Notes: generated from the letters alone by a model not told the origin. 55,221 bases of DNA from Chthoniobacter flavus (GCA_945860745.1 CAMASH010000013.1:1-55221); one strand, 5' to 3'. Counted from the stretch's first letter, positions 43,628 to 52,833 are shown. Program-made: numbers and translations.

Positions 43628-45557
43628 CGAAGGATTTGAGTTGGTGGATGATCTGCCGCCGCTCGTCCGGGCCGGGTTTCAGGCCGGTGCCACTGGTCGA
43701 GTATTTCAGGGTATCATGTTGATCGAGCAACTGACGGAGAGCCGCCCTGGTTCCGTCGGACAAGCCGGAGGATTCCAGCAAGTCCCGCGTGTCCGCCGTC
43801 GAACCCTTCGAGGCCAGCCGGGCATGAACAAACTCCACCCCGAGATCGAAAAACTTCGCAGGCTCGACGTCCGGATCGTCCATCTTGTGCAGCAATTTGC
43901 GAACCTCGCGGCGGGCGGCGGATTCGCGGACGCGGGCGGATGTGGCCGCGAGACGGACCACGCCAAAGAGCAGGGCGGCGCACCACGCGGCCGCCAAGAT
44001 CCCGTTGGCAACGAGGAATTCCCGACTGAAGACGAAGGGCTGGAAGGTGGACGGGCGGAAGGTGGAAACCAGCAAATCCTCTGTTCCGGCGACAGGCTCC
44101 GCTGTCGGCGCGGCCTGGGATGGCGCGGCCGGCGTCGGGGCCGCCGCGACCACTGCGGTCTGAGCCGGAGAACCTCCCTTGGCCTCGACGGGAAGGGCCG
44201 AACTCTTTAAGGTCACGAATTTCTCAGTGGCCGGATCGAAGAAGGAAAACTCCGCCACCGGAGTGCGCGATCGATCCTCCCGGGCCAGAAGCATGTATTC
44301 GTATTTTTTCTGGCCGTTGAATCCAATCGGATCACTCGCGCTGGGCACGAAATTTTCGCTTGGCGGATAAGTCCGCCAGCCGTCGGACTCGATCAAATTC
44401 GGCGCACTCATCGCCTCGAAGTTCCCCCGGCCCGATACGGTGACCTGCAAGGAAATCGGATCGCCCACCGCCGCTTTTCGCGGCGTGGCGGCAGCCTGGA
44501 TGGAAAATTGTCCAATGGCTCCGCTGAACTCCTCCGGCCGGCCTTCCTGCGGAAGCGGCTTGACCTCGAGTTTCACCGCCTTGGTCGCGACCGTAACCTC
44601 CCGGTTTTCCCCCACGTTGCCGAACAGTCCGCCGAAGAAATCATCGGCCGGGCGCGAACGCCGGGACGGCATTTGAATTTGGGTGGCAATGGTGGCGGCG
44701 GGAATCTCCAGCGCACCCGATTTGGCCGGGGTAATGGCGGTCTGAAAAGACACCACATTGTAAATGCGTCCATCGATTTCCTGCTGTTTTTCCTCGGCCT
44801 TGGAGAAACGCAACACCGTAAACCCGTCTCCGGAAAAGCCCGGACGGTCCTGCAAGCGCACCGGGTGGGTCGCCTCAAAATAAAAGCGGATTTCCACCGG
44901 AATCACCTCGCCCGCATAAGCGGTCTTTTTGGGAATGATCAGGTCGCCAAAGGCGATCTTGTCGTCGGGAAGCGGACCCGGCCGGGCGGGCGGAACCGTT
45001 TGAATGGCGGGAGCGGAGGGCGGGGCGCTCTGCTGTCCCGGCTGCACCGGGATGGCAGGCAAAACGGGAACTCCGCCGCTGCTGCCTCCCACCCGCAAGG
45101 AGAGCGGAGTGGTCTTAAAAGTCCGGCCGTCCAAATTCACGCTGATGGGAGGAATGGTGAAGTTGCCCTGGCGGAGGGGAATGATCAGATAGGTATAAGT
45201 CGCGGTGACGGTGGAACTGAATCGTCCGTTGTTCATCTGCACCTGCATCTGCTCGGACTTGCCGGCGAAACGCGCCTCCAATCCCTCAATTCTCAAATCC
45301 TGCGGCACCTGCGCGCCGCGGCCACCCACCACCGAGATGTTCAACTGCACGGGTTGACCCACCGACGAATACTCCTGCGAAAGCGCGGCCTGGACTTGCT
45401 GGGCGCGGACGGGAAAGGCGGTCAGGAAAACCACAGCGACCATGAAAAACACAAGCAGCCAAACCCGATAGTTCCGTGGCATCGGCATCCAGCCGATGGG
45501 TCGACTCATCGGCTGGAAGCCGATACCACGATCTTGCAAAATCATTTGCTTCATCAC
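43611..45557 (-). CDS. batD: BatD-family protein
   Basis: 648 residues. After an N-terminal signal/anchor (about 30-52) come three beta-sandwich repeats typical of BatD (VQAALSQEYSSVGQPVQLNISVVGG; DDKIAFGDLIIPKKTAYAGEVIPVEIRFYFEA; QAAATPRKAAVGDPISLQVTVSGRGNFE), a Pro/Ala linker and a membrane helix near 520. A helical C-terminal domain follows. Residues 10-28 (RGIGFQPMSRPIGWMPMPR) come from an interspersed repeat in the leader. The true start could be GTG 45557, coupled to the previous stop, or an ATG near 45482. Confidence 0.88.
   Translation of the reverse strand: MMKQMILQDRGIGFQPMSRPIGWMPMPRNYRVWLLVFFMVAVVFLTAFPVRAQQVQAALSQEYSSVGQPVQLNISVVGGRGAQVPQDLRIEGLEARFAGKSEQMQVQMNNGRFSSTVTATYTYLIIPLRQGNFTIPPISVNLDGRTFKTTPLSLRVGGSSGGVPVLPAIPVQPGQQSAPPSAPAIQTVPPARPGPLPDDKIAFGDLIIPKKTAYAGEVIPVEIRFYFEATHPVRLQDRPGFSGDGFTVLRFSKAEEKQQEIDGRIYNVVSFQTAITPAKSGALEIPAATIATQIQMPSRRSRPADDFFGGLFGNVGENREVTVATKAVKLEVKPLPQEGRPEEFSGAIGQFSIQAAATPRKAAVGDPISLQVTVSGRGNFEAMSAPNLIESDGWRTYPPSENFVPSASDPIGFNGQKKYEYMLLAREDRSRTPVAEFSFFDPATEKFVTLKSSALPVEAKGGSPAQTAVVAAAPTPAAPSQAAPTAEPVAGTEDLLVSTFRPSTFQPFVFSREFLVANGILAAAWCAALLFGVVRLAATSARVRESAARREVRKLLHKMDDPDVEPAKFFDLGVEFVHARLASKGSTADTRDLLESSGLSDGTRAALRQLLDQHDTLKYSTSGTGLKPGPDERRQIIHQLKSFDEELP
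45486..45535. repeat. Interspersed repeat in the batD leader
   Basis: Inverted arms CATCCAGCCGATGGG and TCATCGGCTGGAAGCCGAT form a stem around GTCGAC. Translated, it gives GIGFQPMSRPIGWMPMP, a peptide pattern I associate with short dispersed repeats near gene starts in PVC-type genomes. It lies between the BatB/C stop and the BatD signal peptide. Confidence 0.55.
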
Positions 45558-47656
45558 CAGTCTTTCAAGGTATTCTCAGGTTCCTGCGTTTGCATTAATT
45601 GCACGCGTCCCTCCTCGGAGCGAAGGGAATTTAACAAATTCCGCGCCTGGGCGGGGCTCATCTCGCCATCCTTTTCCGCAGCCTCGGCTGCCTGGGCTTC
45701 GCCTTTTTGTTCTTCGGGAGCTTTGGGGGGTTCATTCTGGCCGGCTTTCAGATCACCCTGCTTCTTCTCGCCCGGGGTGGGTTGCGGCGCGGGCGGCTGA
45801 TCCTTCTGCTGGTCACCCTGTGGGGGATCGTTCTTGGCCATGTCCTGGTTGCCTTGATCCTTTTTCTTGTCGCCGTCCTCGGGTTCGGGTTTTGGCTGGT
45901 CCTTCTTCTCTCCGTCTTTCTGCTCGTCAGGTTTCGGCTGATCTTTCTTCTCCTCGTCCTTGCCGCCGCTCTGCTGCTTCTGATCCTGTTTGTCCTGGTC
46001 TTTCTGATCCTGACCGGACTGGCCGGATGGATCCTTCGGCTGATCCTTTTTGTCCTGATTCTTGTCCTGTTGCTGATCCGGCTTCTTCTGATCCTGCTTG
46101 TCCTTTTGGTCCTGTTTATCCTGTTTCTGATCCTTCTGCTTTTGATCCTGCTTGTCTTGTTTATCCTGTTTTTCCTGCTCCTTCTTTTCCTCCTTTTCGA
46201 GATCCTCGAGCATCTTTTTGACGATCGCGCGGTTTTCCTCGGCCTGCTTGTTTTTGGCGTCAATGTTCAGCGCTTCGGTGTAGTGCTGGATGGCATTCTT
46301 CCAATCGGCCTTCTTCTCTTCCTTGGCCTGCACCGCTTCGCCACGGCGCACAAGCGCATTGGCCAGATTGTAGGAGGCGTCCTCGTGCCGCTTGCGGTCC
46401 TGGGAGAGCAGGGCGTTGGTGAAGTGATCCACGGCCTTGCCATAGTCGCCGGTCTTGTACGCAGCGGCCCCGGCGTTAAATTGCAGCTTATCGGAACCGG
46501 GCGAAGCCTGGAGCCGGGTCTCGAAGTTTGCCCGGGCCTTGTCGAATTCCCCGGCCTGGTATTCCTCGAGGCCCGTGGCGGCCAGGCCCGCCGGGGCGCA
46601 CGCCATCAGCAACGCCGCCGCCACCGCGGCCCGGCGAACGGCCTTTGGCCCGCGTTTGCGATCGCCCAGCACGAGCCAGAGCGCGAGCAAGGCAATGGCG
46701 GCCCCGAGCGGCCATTGGTAGCGCTCAATCGGCTGACGCGAGGTCATTTTTCCCGTTTCCACCTGCTCAATCGGCAGGATGCCCTTCTCAAAAATTGAAC
46801 GCGCCACATCGGCACTGAGCGGCTCGTAAAATCCACCGCCGGCCTCGGCGATCTCCTTCAAGCGGGTTTCGTCCAGACGGCTTTGCACCGGCTTGCCGGC
46901 CGAGTCGCGGACAAAATCCGTGCCGCTGCCCTCGTTCTTCAAAGGAATCAGCGACCCCTCCCCCGAACCGACTCCGACGGTGAAAATGCGCACACCCTGG
47001 CTGACCACTTTCCTGGCCGCCGCGATGCCGTCCGCATCCAATTCCTCGCCGTCGGTCAGGATGATGAGCGCGCGGGTCTGGCCCTCGCCTTGGCCGAAAG
47101 CCTCCCCGGCCGTGCGGATGGCCGCGGCAATATTGGTGCCGCCCTTGGGAATCACCGTCGTGTCCAGTTCATCCAATGAGGTCGTCACGGCATTGTAGTC
47201 CAGCGTGAGCGGAGCCTGCAGGAAGGCCGACCCGGCAAAGGCCACCAGTCCGACCCGGTCGCCGCGAACCAGCCGCAACAAATCCTGGGCCACCAACTTG
47301 GCCCGGGCCAGCCGGGTGGGCGAAACATCCGTGGCCAGCATGCTGCGGGAGGTGTCCACGGCAATGATGACATCGCGTCCGCGCAGCTTCACCTCGCGCT
47401 GAGTGAACCCCATTTGCGGACGGGCCAGCGCCACGGCGACGAGGGCAAACGTGGCCAGAATCAAAACCGACTTGAAAGCGCGGCGTCCGACGCTGACCGC
47501 CCCGGCCAATTGCGCACGCAGGCGCGGAGCCACCACCTTGGCGATGAGCGCGTCGCTGCGTTTCTGCGACCAGAAATACAACGCGGCCACCACCGGCACG
47601 ATGAGCAGGGCGAAAAACCAGGCGGGTTGCAAAAATGTCAGGGCAGACGTTTCCAT
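45554..47656 (-). CDS. batB: BatB-BatC fusion: von Willebrand A, TPR and Gln/Asp/Lys-rich tail
   Basis: 700 residues from the ATG at 47656. Layout: two membrane helices near the N-terminus, vWA domain with MIDAS DTSRSM (101-106) and TNIAAA and LTDGEE, a membrane helix (about 320-335), a second helix, TPR repeats (about 365-470), a charged run of Gln, Asp and Lys (about 485-630) and a conserved helical end (MSPAQARNLLNSLRSEEGRVQ). BatB and BatC are separate in Bacteroides; here they are one chain. The tail may form a flexible polyampholyte in the periplasm. Confidence 0.9.
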   Translation of the reverse strand: METSALTFLQPAWFFALLIVPVVAALYFWSQKRSDALIAKVVAPRLRAQLAGAVSVGRRAFKSVLILATFALVAVALARPQMGFTQREVKLRGRDVIIAVDTSRSMLATDVSPTRLARAKLVAQDLLRLVRGDRVGLVAFAGSAFLQAPLTLDYNAVTTSLDELDTTVIPKGGTNIAAAIRTAGEAFGQGEGQTRALIILTDGEELDADGIAAARKVVSQGVRIFTVGVGSGEGSLIPLKNEGSGTDFVRDSAGKPVQSRLDETRLKEIAEAGGGFYEPLSADVARSIFEKGILPIEQVETGKMTSRQPIERYQWPLGAAIALLALWLVLGDRKRGPKAVRRAAVAAALLMACAPAGLAATGLEEYQAGEFDKARANFETRLQASPGSDKLQFNAGAAAYKTGDYGKAVDHFTNALLSQDRKRHEDASYNLANALVRRGEAVQAKEEKKADWKNAIQHYTEALNIDAKNKQAEENRAIVKKMLEDLEKEEKKEQEKQDKQDKQDQKQKDQKQDKQDQKDKQDQKKPDQQQDKNQDKKDQPKDPSGQSGQDQKDQDKQDQKQQSGGKDEEKKDQPKPDEQKDGEKKDQPKPEPEDGDKKKDQGNQDMAKNDPPQGDQQKDQPPAPQPTPGEKKQGDLKAGQNEPPKAPEEQKGEAQAAEAAEKDGEMSPAQARNLLNSLRSEEGRVQLMQTQEPENTLKDW

Positions 47657-48657
47657 ACGGTTTGAGAGAGCAAGACTTCGGCGCTGAGCAGGACGAATCC
47701 CGCCATGAGAAACCATTGAAAGAGGTCGCGGTATTCCGCCGTCTTCTCCACCTCGATCTTGGTCTTCTCCATTTTGTCGATTTCGCTGAAGGTGCGTTTC
47801 AGGGAGGCCGTGTCCGTGGCCTTAAAATACTGGCCGCTGGTGATGTCGGCGATTTGTTTGAGGGTGTCCTCGTTGAACTCCATATTCACATCCTGATACA
47901 CGGTCCGGCCGAAGGGATCCTGGAAAGGAAACGGCACGGCCTCGCCCTGGGTGCCGGCTCCGATGGTGTAAATGCGAATGCCCAGCGCCTTGGCCGCCTC
48001 GGCCGCGGTGAGCGGAGTGACCCGACCGGCGTTGTTGTCCCCATCACTCAGGAGCACGATCAACTTGGTTTTGGCCTCCTTGTCCTTCAGCCGGTTGGCC
48101 GCCGCTGCCGTGGCCGATCCGATGGCCGTGCCATCCTCGACCAGACCAATGCGCAGACGGTCGAGATTTTGAATGAGCCAATCATGATCGAGAGTGAGCG
48201 GACTGACCAGATACGGTCGTCCGGCGAAAGCCAGGATGCCGATGCGGTCGTTGGGCCGCTGGCGGATGAATTGTTCCGTCACCTGCTTGACCGCTTCGAG
48301 CCGGTTGGCCCGCGCGTTGCCAATCGAAAAATCCTCCGCCAGCATGGAACGCGAAACATCAAGCACCAGCATGATGTCCACGCCACTGGCCTGCACCCTG
48401 GTGAGAGTGCGACCGAGCTGGGGCCGGGCCAGGCCGATGATCAGACTGGCTAGGGCCAGATGAGCCAGCAGCGCCAAGAGCGCCCCCGCCCGCGAACGGC
48501 GCCGCCGCCCCATGGAGGCCAGCGGTGCCGTGCTGGAAAACGTCACCCCCGCCGTCCCGCCAAAGCGTCCCTTGAGCACGGCCAGAATGGGCAGCAACAC
48601 AAGCAGGCCGAGCACCCAGGGATGGGCAAAACTGAAAGCCGAAAACCCGTCGTTCAT
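47638..48657 (-). CDS. batA: BatA, von Willebrand A domain membrane protein
   Basis: 339 residues: N-terminal helix (about 10-28), second helix (about 57-77), vWA domain with MIDAS DVSRSM (100-105), DGTAIG and LLSDGDNN, and a C-terminal membrane helix (about 310-330). It is paralogous to the vWA part of the next gene and overlaps it by 19 bases. Metal-dependent adhesion domains of this family mediate protein contacts in the inner membrane, probably with MoxR-chaperoned partners. Confidence 0.92.
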   Translation of the reverse strand: MNDGFSAFSFAHPWVLGLLVLLPILAVLKGRFGGTAGVTFSSTAPLASMGRRRRSRAGALLALLAHLALASLIIGLARPQLGRTLTRVQASGVDIMLVLDVSRSMLAEDFSIGNARANRLEAVKQVTEQFIRQRPNDRIGILAFAGRPYLVSPLTLDHDWLIQNLDRLRIGLVEDGTAIGSATAAAANRLKDKEAKTKLIVLLSDGDNNAGRVTPLTAAEAAKALGIRIYTIGAGTQGEAVPFPFQDPFGRTVYQDVNMEFNEDTLKQIADITSGQYFKATDTASLKRTFSEIDKMEKTKIEVEKTAEYRDLFQWFLMAGFVLLSAEVLLSQTVWKRLP

Positions 48658-49166
48658 TTGGCCCCCACCGGTGCCTGCTCGCCCCGCACCAGGCGCTCGG
48701 CGAGATCGAGCAGGGTTTTAATGTCATCGGCCCCGGCCGGCAGGCGGGCGTATTTGAGCAGATCGACTGATTCGAGAAACTCGGAGAGAGCGCCTTTTTC
48801 GTTGTTGGTGAAGGCGGGATTATTCCGCAAGGCTTCCAAGAACTCGACCGACGTGCGCGTGACGGCATCCAGTCCATGCTGGTCGCGGATGTAGGCGCGC
48901 AAGGCATCGGAAACCTTGACCCCGAAGGCGTAGGATTCCGCATCCGATCCTTCGCGGCGCAATTCCTCAATGGCCGCCAGCGCCCGTTGCTCGGGCGTGA
49001 GCGGACGGACCGTGCGTTTGCGGCGGGTCAACCACACCAGCAGGCCGATGATGGCCAGAGCGCCGAAGGCCGCCAGGATGACAAGCCAAAGCGGATAGGG
49101 AAAAAACGCCACCGGCCCGACAATGTCGTGAATGGGCGCGGGCGTGGCGGCTGGCTGGGTCGGCAT
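48654..49166 (-). CDS. DUF4381-like membrane protein
   Basis: 170 residues from the ATG at 49166; an earlier in-frame start (49199) adds a repeat-derived stretch. A single transmembrane helix (about 25-48: VAFFPYPLWLVILAAFGALAIIGLLVWL) is followed by a basic anchor (TRRKRTV) and a helical cytoplasmic domain. The position between DUF58 and batA is the usual place of DUF4381. The role in the Bat complex is unknown. It overlaps batA by 4 bases. Confidence 0.8.
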   Translation of the reverse strand: MPTQPAATPAPIHDIVGPVAFFPYPLWLVILAAFGALAIIGLLVWLTRRKRTVRPLTPEQRALAAIEELRREGSDAESYAFGVKVSDALRAYIRDQHGLDAVTRTSVEFLEALRNNPAFTNNEKGALSEFLESVDLLKYARLPAGADDIKTLLDLAERLVRGEQAPVGAK

Positions 49167-49209
49167 CATAAAACCAATGCCCCATGACGAAGGACCCATG
49201 ACGGAACAC

Positions 49210-50094
49210 TCATGCGACCCTCCTCCTTTCCCGGCGTTCGAAAAAGGCCCGCAAGGGAATCAAATAGTCTTCATTCGTGGCCAGGGGGACGACGTCGATT
49301 CCGCGGGAACCGAAGAGCTTGTCGAGAGCCTTGCGGCGGCGTTCCTCCTCGGCGGCGAAGGAATTCCTTACCGCGCGACTCGAAGTGTTGATCTCGATCT
49401 GCTCGCCGGTTTCGGCGTCCTCAAAGGTGATCAGTCCGACATCGGGCAGGCTTTCCTCGCCTGGATCCACGATGGGCATGGCCACGACATCATGCCGGCG
49501 TCCGGCCACGGTGAGGGATTTGGTGTAATCGGGGGCGATGAAATCCGAGACCACAAACACCACGGACCGGCGGCTGAGAATCTTGTTCAGATATTCCAAA
49601 GCCGCGGCCAGGTTCGTCCCCTTCCCCTTGGGATCAAAATAAAGCATTTCACGAATGAGCCGGAGCGTGTGCATGCGGCCTTTCTTCGGCGGGATGTACA
49701 GTTCGACCGTGTCGGAAAAAAGCAGCAGCCCCACCTTGTCATTATTCCTGATCGCGCTGAAAGCCAGGATGGCCGCGACCTCGGCCGCCAGTTCGCGCTT
49801 GCTCAATTCCACGCTGCCAAAAGTTCCCGACGCGCTCACATCCACCAACAACATGACGGTCAGTTCGCGCTCCTCGGTGTATTTTTTGACATAGGGCGTA
49901 TTCATGCGCGCCGTCACATTCCAGTCGATGCTGCGGATCTCATCGCCCGCGTTGTATTCGCGCACTTCCTCAAAATTCATGCCGCGGCCCTTGAACACGC
50001 TGTGATACTGGCCGGCAAAGGTGGCGTTGACCAACCGGCGGGTGCGCAGTTCGATGCGGCGGATCTTTTTGAGAATTTCTTTGGGATCGCTCAT
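49210..50094 (-). CDS. DUF58 domain protein
   Basis: 294 residues from the ATG at 50094 (MSDPKEILKKIRRIELRTRRLVN). Family signatures: FAGQYHSVFKGRGMNFEEVREYNAGDEIRSIDWNVTARM and a degenerate vWA-like part with LLVDVSASGTFG. DUF58 proteins accompany MoxR ATPases and vWA proteins and are thought to be co-chaperone substrates. It follows moxR by 71 bases holding two strong hairpins. Confidence 0.93.
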   Translation of the reverse strand: MSDPKEILKKIRRIELRTRRLVNATFAGQYHSVFKGRGMNFEEVREYNAGDEIRSIDWNVTARMNTPYVKKYTEERELTVMLLVDVSASGTFGSVELSKRELAAEVAAILAFSAIRNNDKVGLLLFSDTVELYIPPKKGRMHTLRLIREMLYFDPKGKGTNLAAALEYLNKILSRRSVVFVVSDFIAPDYTKSLTVAGRRHDVVAMPIVDPGEESLPDVGLITFEDAETGEQIEINTSSRAVRNSFAAEEERRRKALDKLFGSRGIDVVPLATNEDYLIPLRAFFERRERRRVA

Positions 50095-50109
50095 GGGAAA
50101 TATCGGGAG

Positions 50110-50158
50110 GGTGCGTTGGCCCAACGCACCGTTGACGGCGGCTTGGGGACAAGCCGCC
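50110..50158. repeat. Two strong hairpins between moxR and the DUF58 gene
   Basis: GGTGCGTTGG-C-CCAACGCACC (50110-50130) and GGCGGCTTG-GGGA-CAAGCCGCC (50137-50158). They sit right after the moxR stop (50166) on the transcribed minus strand. No T-run follows, so they more likely protect the moxR 3' end or reduce read-through than fully terminate. Confidence 0.65.
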
Positions 50159-50165
50159 CTGCCCA

Positions 50166-51155
50166 TCAGGGCACCGGCAGCCCGGCGAAGATTTTCTCGA
50201 CAATCATCTCGCTGGTCACCGACTCGGCCTCGGCCTCGTAGGTGACACCGATGCGATGACGAAGGACATCCAGGCCGATGGATTTCACATCCTGGGGCGT
50301 GACATATCCGCGCCCGGCGATGAAGGCCTGGGCCTTGGCCGCGAGGGTGAGATAGATGGTGGCGCGGGGGGAGGCCCCATAACGAATGAGTCCGTCGAGT
50401 TTGAGTTTGTAAGAGCCCGGATCACGGGTGGCCCAGACGATGTTGACGATGTAATCCTTCACCCGGTCGTCCACATAGATGGAATTCACCACGCTGCGGG
50501 CGTGAATGATTTCCTCCGGCGAGATGATGGCTTCGACGTTCAACTGCGGAGAGGATGTCGCCATGGCGTCAAGGATGCCGCGCTCTTCCTCCCGGGTCGG
50601 ATAGTCCACATGGACCTTGAGCATGAAACGGTCGAGCTGGGCTTCGGGCAGTTGATAAGTGCCTTCCTGTTCGATGGGATTTTGCGTGGCCAGAACAAGA
50701 AACGGATCAGGCAGGGGATGCGTGGTGTCGCCGATGGTCACCTGGCGTTCCTGCATGGCTTCGAGCAGGGCGCTTTGCACCTTGGCCGGGGCGCGGTTGA
50801 TTTCGTCCGCGAGAATCAGATTGGAGAAAATGGGGCCGAGCCGGGTGGTGAATTCCCCGTCGCGCGGATTGTAGATCAACGTGCCGGTGAGATCGGCAGG
50901 GAGAAGATCCGGAGTGAACTGGAGGCGTTGAAATCCGGTGCGGATGGCGGAGGCCAGCGTGCGGACGGTCAGGGTTTTTGCCAGTCCGGGCACACCTTCG
51001 AGCAGAACGTGGCCGTTGCAGAGCAGCCCGGTCACGAGGCGGTGAACGAGTTTTTTCTGGCCGATGACGACCTTGCTGACTTCGTTAATCAGGGGTTCAA
51101 CCCACTGGCGGGCTTCCTGGACTTGGCTGTTGGTTTGTTGCGTGAGAACACTCAT
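50166..51155 (-). CDS. moxR: MoxR-family AAA+ ATPase
   Basis: 329 residues. Walker A GVPGLAKT (54-61), Walker B LILADEINRAP (about 113-123), sensor 1 VLATQNPIEQEG and sensor 2 in the C-terminal lid (YGASPRATIYL). MoxR ATPases act as chaperones that assemble or metallate partner complexes, here the vWA proteins of the Bat operon. It is the first gene of the operon. A 63-base gap separates it from the preceding small membrane protein gene. Confidence 0.95.
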   Translation of the reverse strand: MSVLTQQTNSQVQEARQWVEPLINEVSKVVIGQKKLVHRLVTGLLCNGHVLLEGVPGLAKTLTVRTLASAIRTGFQRLQFTPDLLPADLTGTLIYNPRDGEFTTRLGPIFSNLILADEINRAPAKVQSALLEAMQERQVTIGDTTHPLPDPFLVLATQNPIEQEGTYQLPEAQLDRFMLKVHVDYPTREEERGILDAMATSSPQLNVEAIISPEEIIHARSVVNSIYVDDRVKDYIVNIVWATRDPGSYKLKLDGLIRYGASPRATIYLTLAAKAQAFIAGRGYVTPQDVKSIGLDVLRHRIGVTYEAEAESVTSEMIVEKIFAGLPVP

Positions 51156-51218
51156 GGGATGTGGTTGGGAAAAGTTGACAATGTATTTACACCTGAGACA
51201 GCGCGCCTCTGGACCCGT

Positions 51219-51593
51219 TCATTTTTTTTCAGGGACGAGGTAAGGTCCGACATCAAAGCTGTCGCCTTCTTTGACCGAATCGTAGAGCGCCTGGCCCAGC
51301 CAAACGCGGAACTCTTTTTTCGTTCCGTCGGGTTGGGGCACCGCGACGGTCAAAATGTAGTCCCCCGCTTTCTCGCTGGCGCGAACCCCGCCCTGCCCTC
51401 CGAGCGTGATCTGCTGTTCCGCCTGGGGTGCAAATTCTTTTGCGACCACGATCCCCGACATGCGGGCATTGCTGATTCCCGCTCCGCTATACCAGATGGC
51501 AAAGATGATGAAACCCAGGACAAAGAGTCCGATGAAGATGGCTGTGACGATGACACGGGCAGGGAGCTGGGGTTTGACAACGCGAGGGTCCAT
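51219..51593 (-). CDS. Small membrane protein of unknown function
   Basis: 124 residues: one transmembrane helix (about 15-36: VIVTAIFIGLFVLGFIIFAIWY) and an extracytoplasmic beta-rich domain (ISNARMSGIVVAKEFAPQAEQQITLGGQGGVRASEKAGDYILTVAVPQ). No family recognised. It precedes moxR on the same strand, so it may be transcribed with the Bat operon. Confidence 0.65.
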   Translation of the reverse strand: MDPRVVKPQLPARVIVTAIFIGLFVLGFIIFAIWYSGAGISNARMSGIVVAKEFAPQAEQQITLGGQGGVRASEKAGDYILTVAVPQPDGTKKEFRVWLGQALYDSVKEGDSFDVGPYLVPEKK

Positions 51594-51648
51594 GATTTCA
51601 AGCTAACAGGATGCGGCGGGGTTGTGGAATCAAAACCCGCCCGCCCAC

Positions 51649-52833
51649 TCAGGAATCCCCGAGCTTCGTTTTCAGTGCTGCCACCACTTCCAGTGCCTCC
51701 TGCGTTGTCGCGGCCAGCACGCAGACATGACCCATCTTCCGGCCGGGGCGCGCCTCGGCCTTGCCGTAGAGATGCAGGCGGGCCCGGGGCTCGGACAGGA
51801 TCGCACTCCAATCGGGCTCGCCGTTCTTCCACAAGTCGCCCAGCAAATTCCACATCACCACCGGAGACAATAAATCCGGGGCACCCAACGGCAGGCCACA
51901 GACCGCCCGCAGTTGCTGCTCAAACTGGCTGGTGACGCACGCGTCGAAGGTGTAGTGACCCGAATTGTGCGGCCGCGGCGCCAGTTCGTTGACCAGCAGA
52001 TCCCCCTTCGCCGTCAGAAAGAACTCCACCGCCAGCAGCCCGACCACGTCGAGCGCCACCGCGATTTCGCAGGCAATCCGCCGCGCCTTCTCACACCCGC
52101 CGGCCGGAAAGCGGGCCGGCACAATGGAAAGATCAAGGATGTGCCGGCGGTGGACATTCTCCGATGCCGGGAACGCGGTGGTCCTGCCATCCAGCCCCCG
52201 GGCGACCACGACGGACAATTCGGCTTGAAACGGAATCCATTTTTCCAGGACGCCGCGGGGAGCGTCGAATTTCCTCCACACCTCCGCGCCATCGACCGCC
52301 CCATCGATTTTGACCTGTCCCTTGCCGTCGTAACCGAAGTCCGCCGTTTTTAACACCGCCGGAGTGCCCAGTTCCCCCAGCGCCGCGGCCAGACTCTCCG
52401 CCGAATCCACCACCGCAAACGGAGCATGGGGAAAGCCGCCCCGGTGCAGGAAGTTTTTTTCCCGCGCGCGGTTCTGGCAAATGTGCAAGACCTCACCGCG
52501 CGGGCGAACCGGACACACCCGCGCCGCCGCCTCAATAGCCGAAAGCGGAATGTTTTCAAACTCGAAGGAAATCACATCCACCCCGGCCGCGAAGCGCTCC
52601 AGTGCGGCCGTATCGGTGTAGGCGGCATTGACTTCCACATCGCTGATCTGCCCGGCCGGACTGTCGGGATTCGGCTCGAAAGCATGCACACGATAGCCCA
52701 TTCGCCGTGCCGCGATTCCGAACATGCGGCCAAGCTGTCCGCCGCCGAGGATGCCCACGGTCGAACCCGGCCCGATGGAAGTTCTTTCCGACGGAGCCAC
52801 CGGCTCGCTAGGATCTGAGGTTTCGTCCCGCAT
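51649..52833 (-). CDS. purK: N5-carboxyaminoimidazole ribonucleotide synthase PurK
   Basis: About 394 residues. ATP-grasp features: VGILGGGQLGRM at the N-terminus, AVLKTADFGYDGKGQVKI, VLEKWIPFQAELSVVVAR, LLAVEFFLTAKGDLLVNELAPRPHNSGHYT and MGHVCVLA at the end. It makes N5-CAIR from AIR, bicarbonate and ATP in purine synthesis. The ATG at 52833 overlaps head to head with the ATG of the divergent fusion gene; a GTG at 52758, just before GILGGG, is an alternative. PurE is not in the window. Confidence 0.94.
   Translation of the reverse strand: MRDETSDPSEPVAPSERTSIGPGSTVGILGGGQLGRMFGIAARRMGYRVHAFEPNPDSPAGQISDVEVNAAYTDTAALERFAAGVDVISFEFENIPLSAIEAAARVCPVRPRGEVLHICQNRAREKNFLHRGGFPHAPFAVVDSAESLAAALGELGTPAVLKTADFGYDGKGQVKIDGAVDGAEVWRKFDAPRGVLEKWIPFQAELSVVVARGLDGRTTAFPASENVHRRHILDLSIVPARFPAGGCEKARRIACEIAVALDVVGLLAVEFFLTAKGDLLVNELAPRPHNSGHYTFDACVTSQFEQQLRAVCGLPLGAPDLLSPVVMWNLLGDLWKNGEPDWSAILSEPRARLHLYGKAEARPGRKMGHVCVLAATTQEALEVVAALKTKLGDS

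Noticed and set aside
45707-46798. A very hydrophobic Leu/Ile-rich frame on the plus strand that looks like a membrane protein
   Set aside because: It is the antisense reading of the Gln/Asp/Lys-rich tail of the BatB/C gene: antisense of Lys/Asp/Gln codons gives Leu/Phe/Ile/Val.
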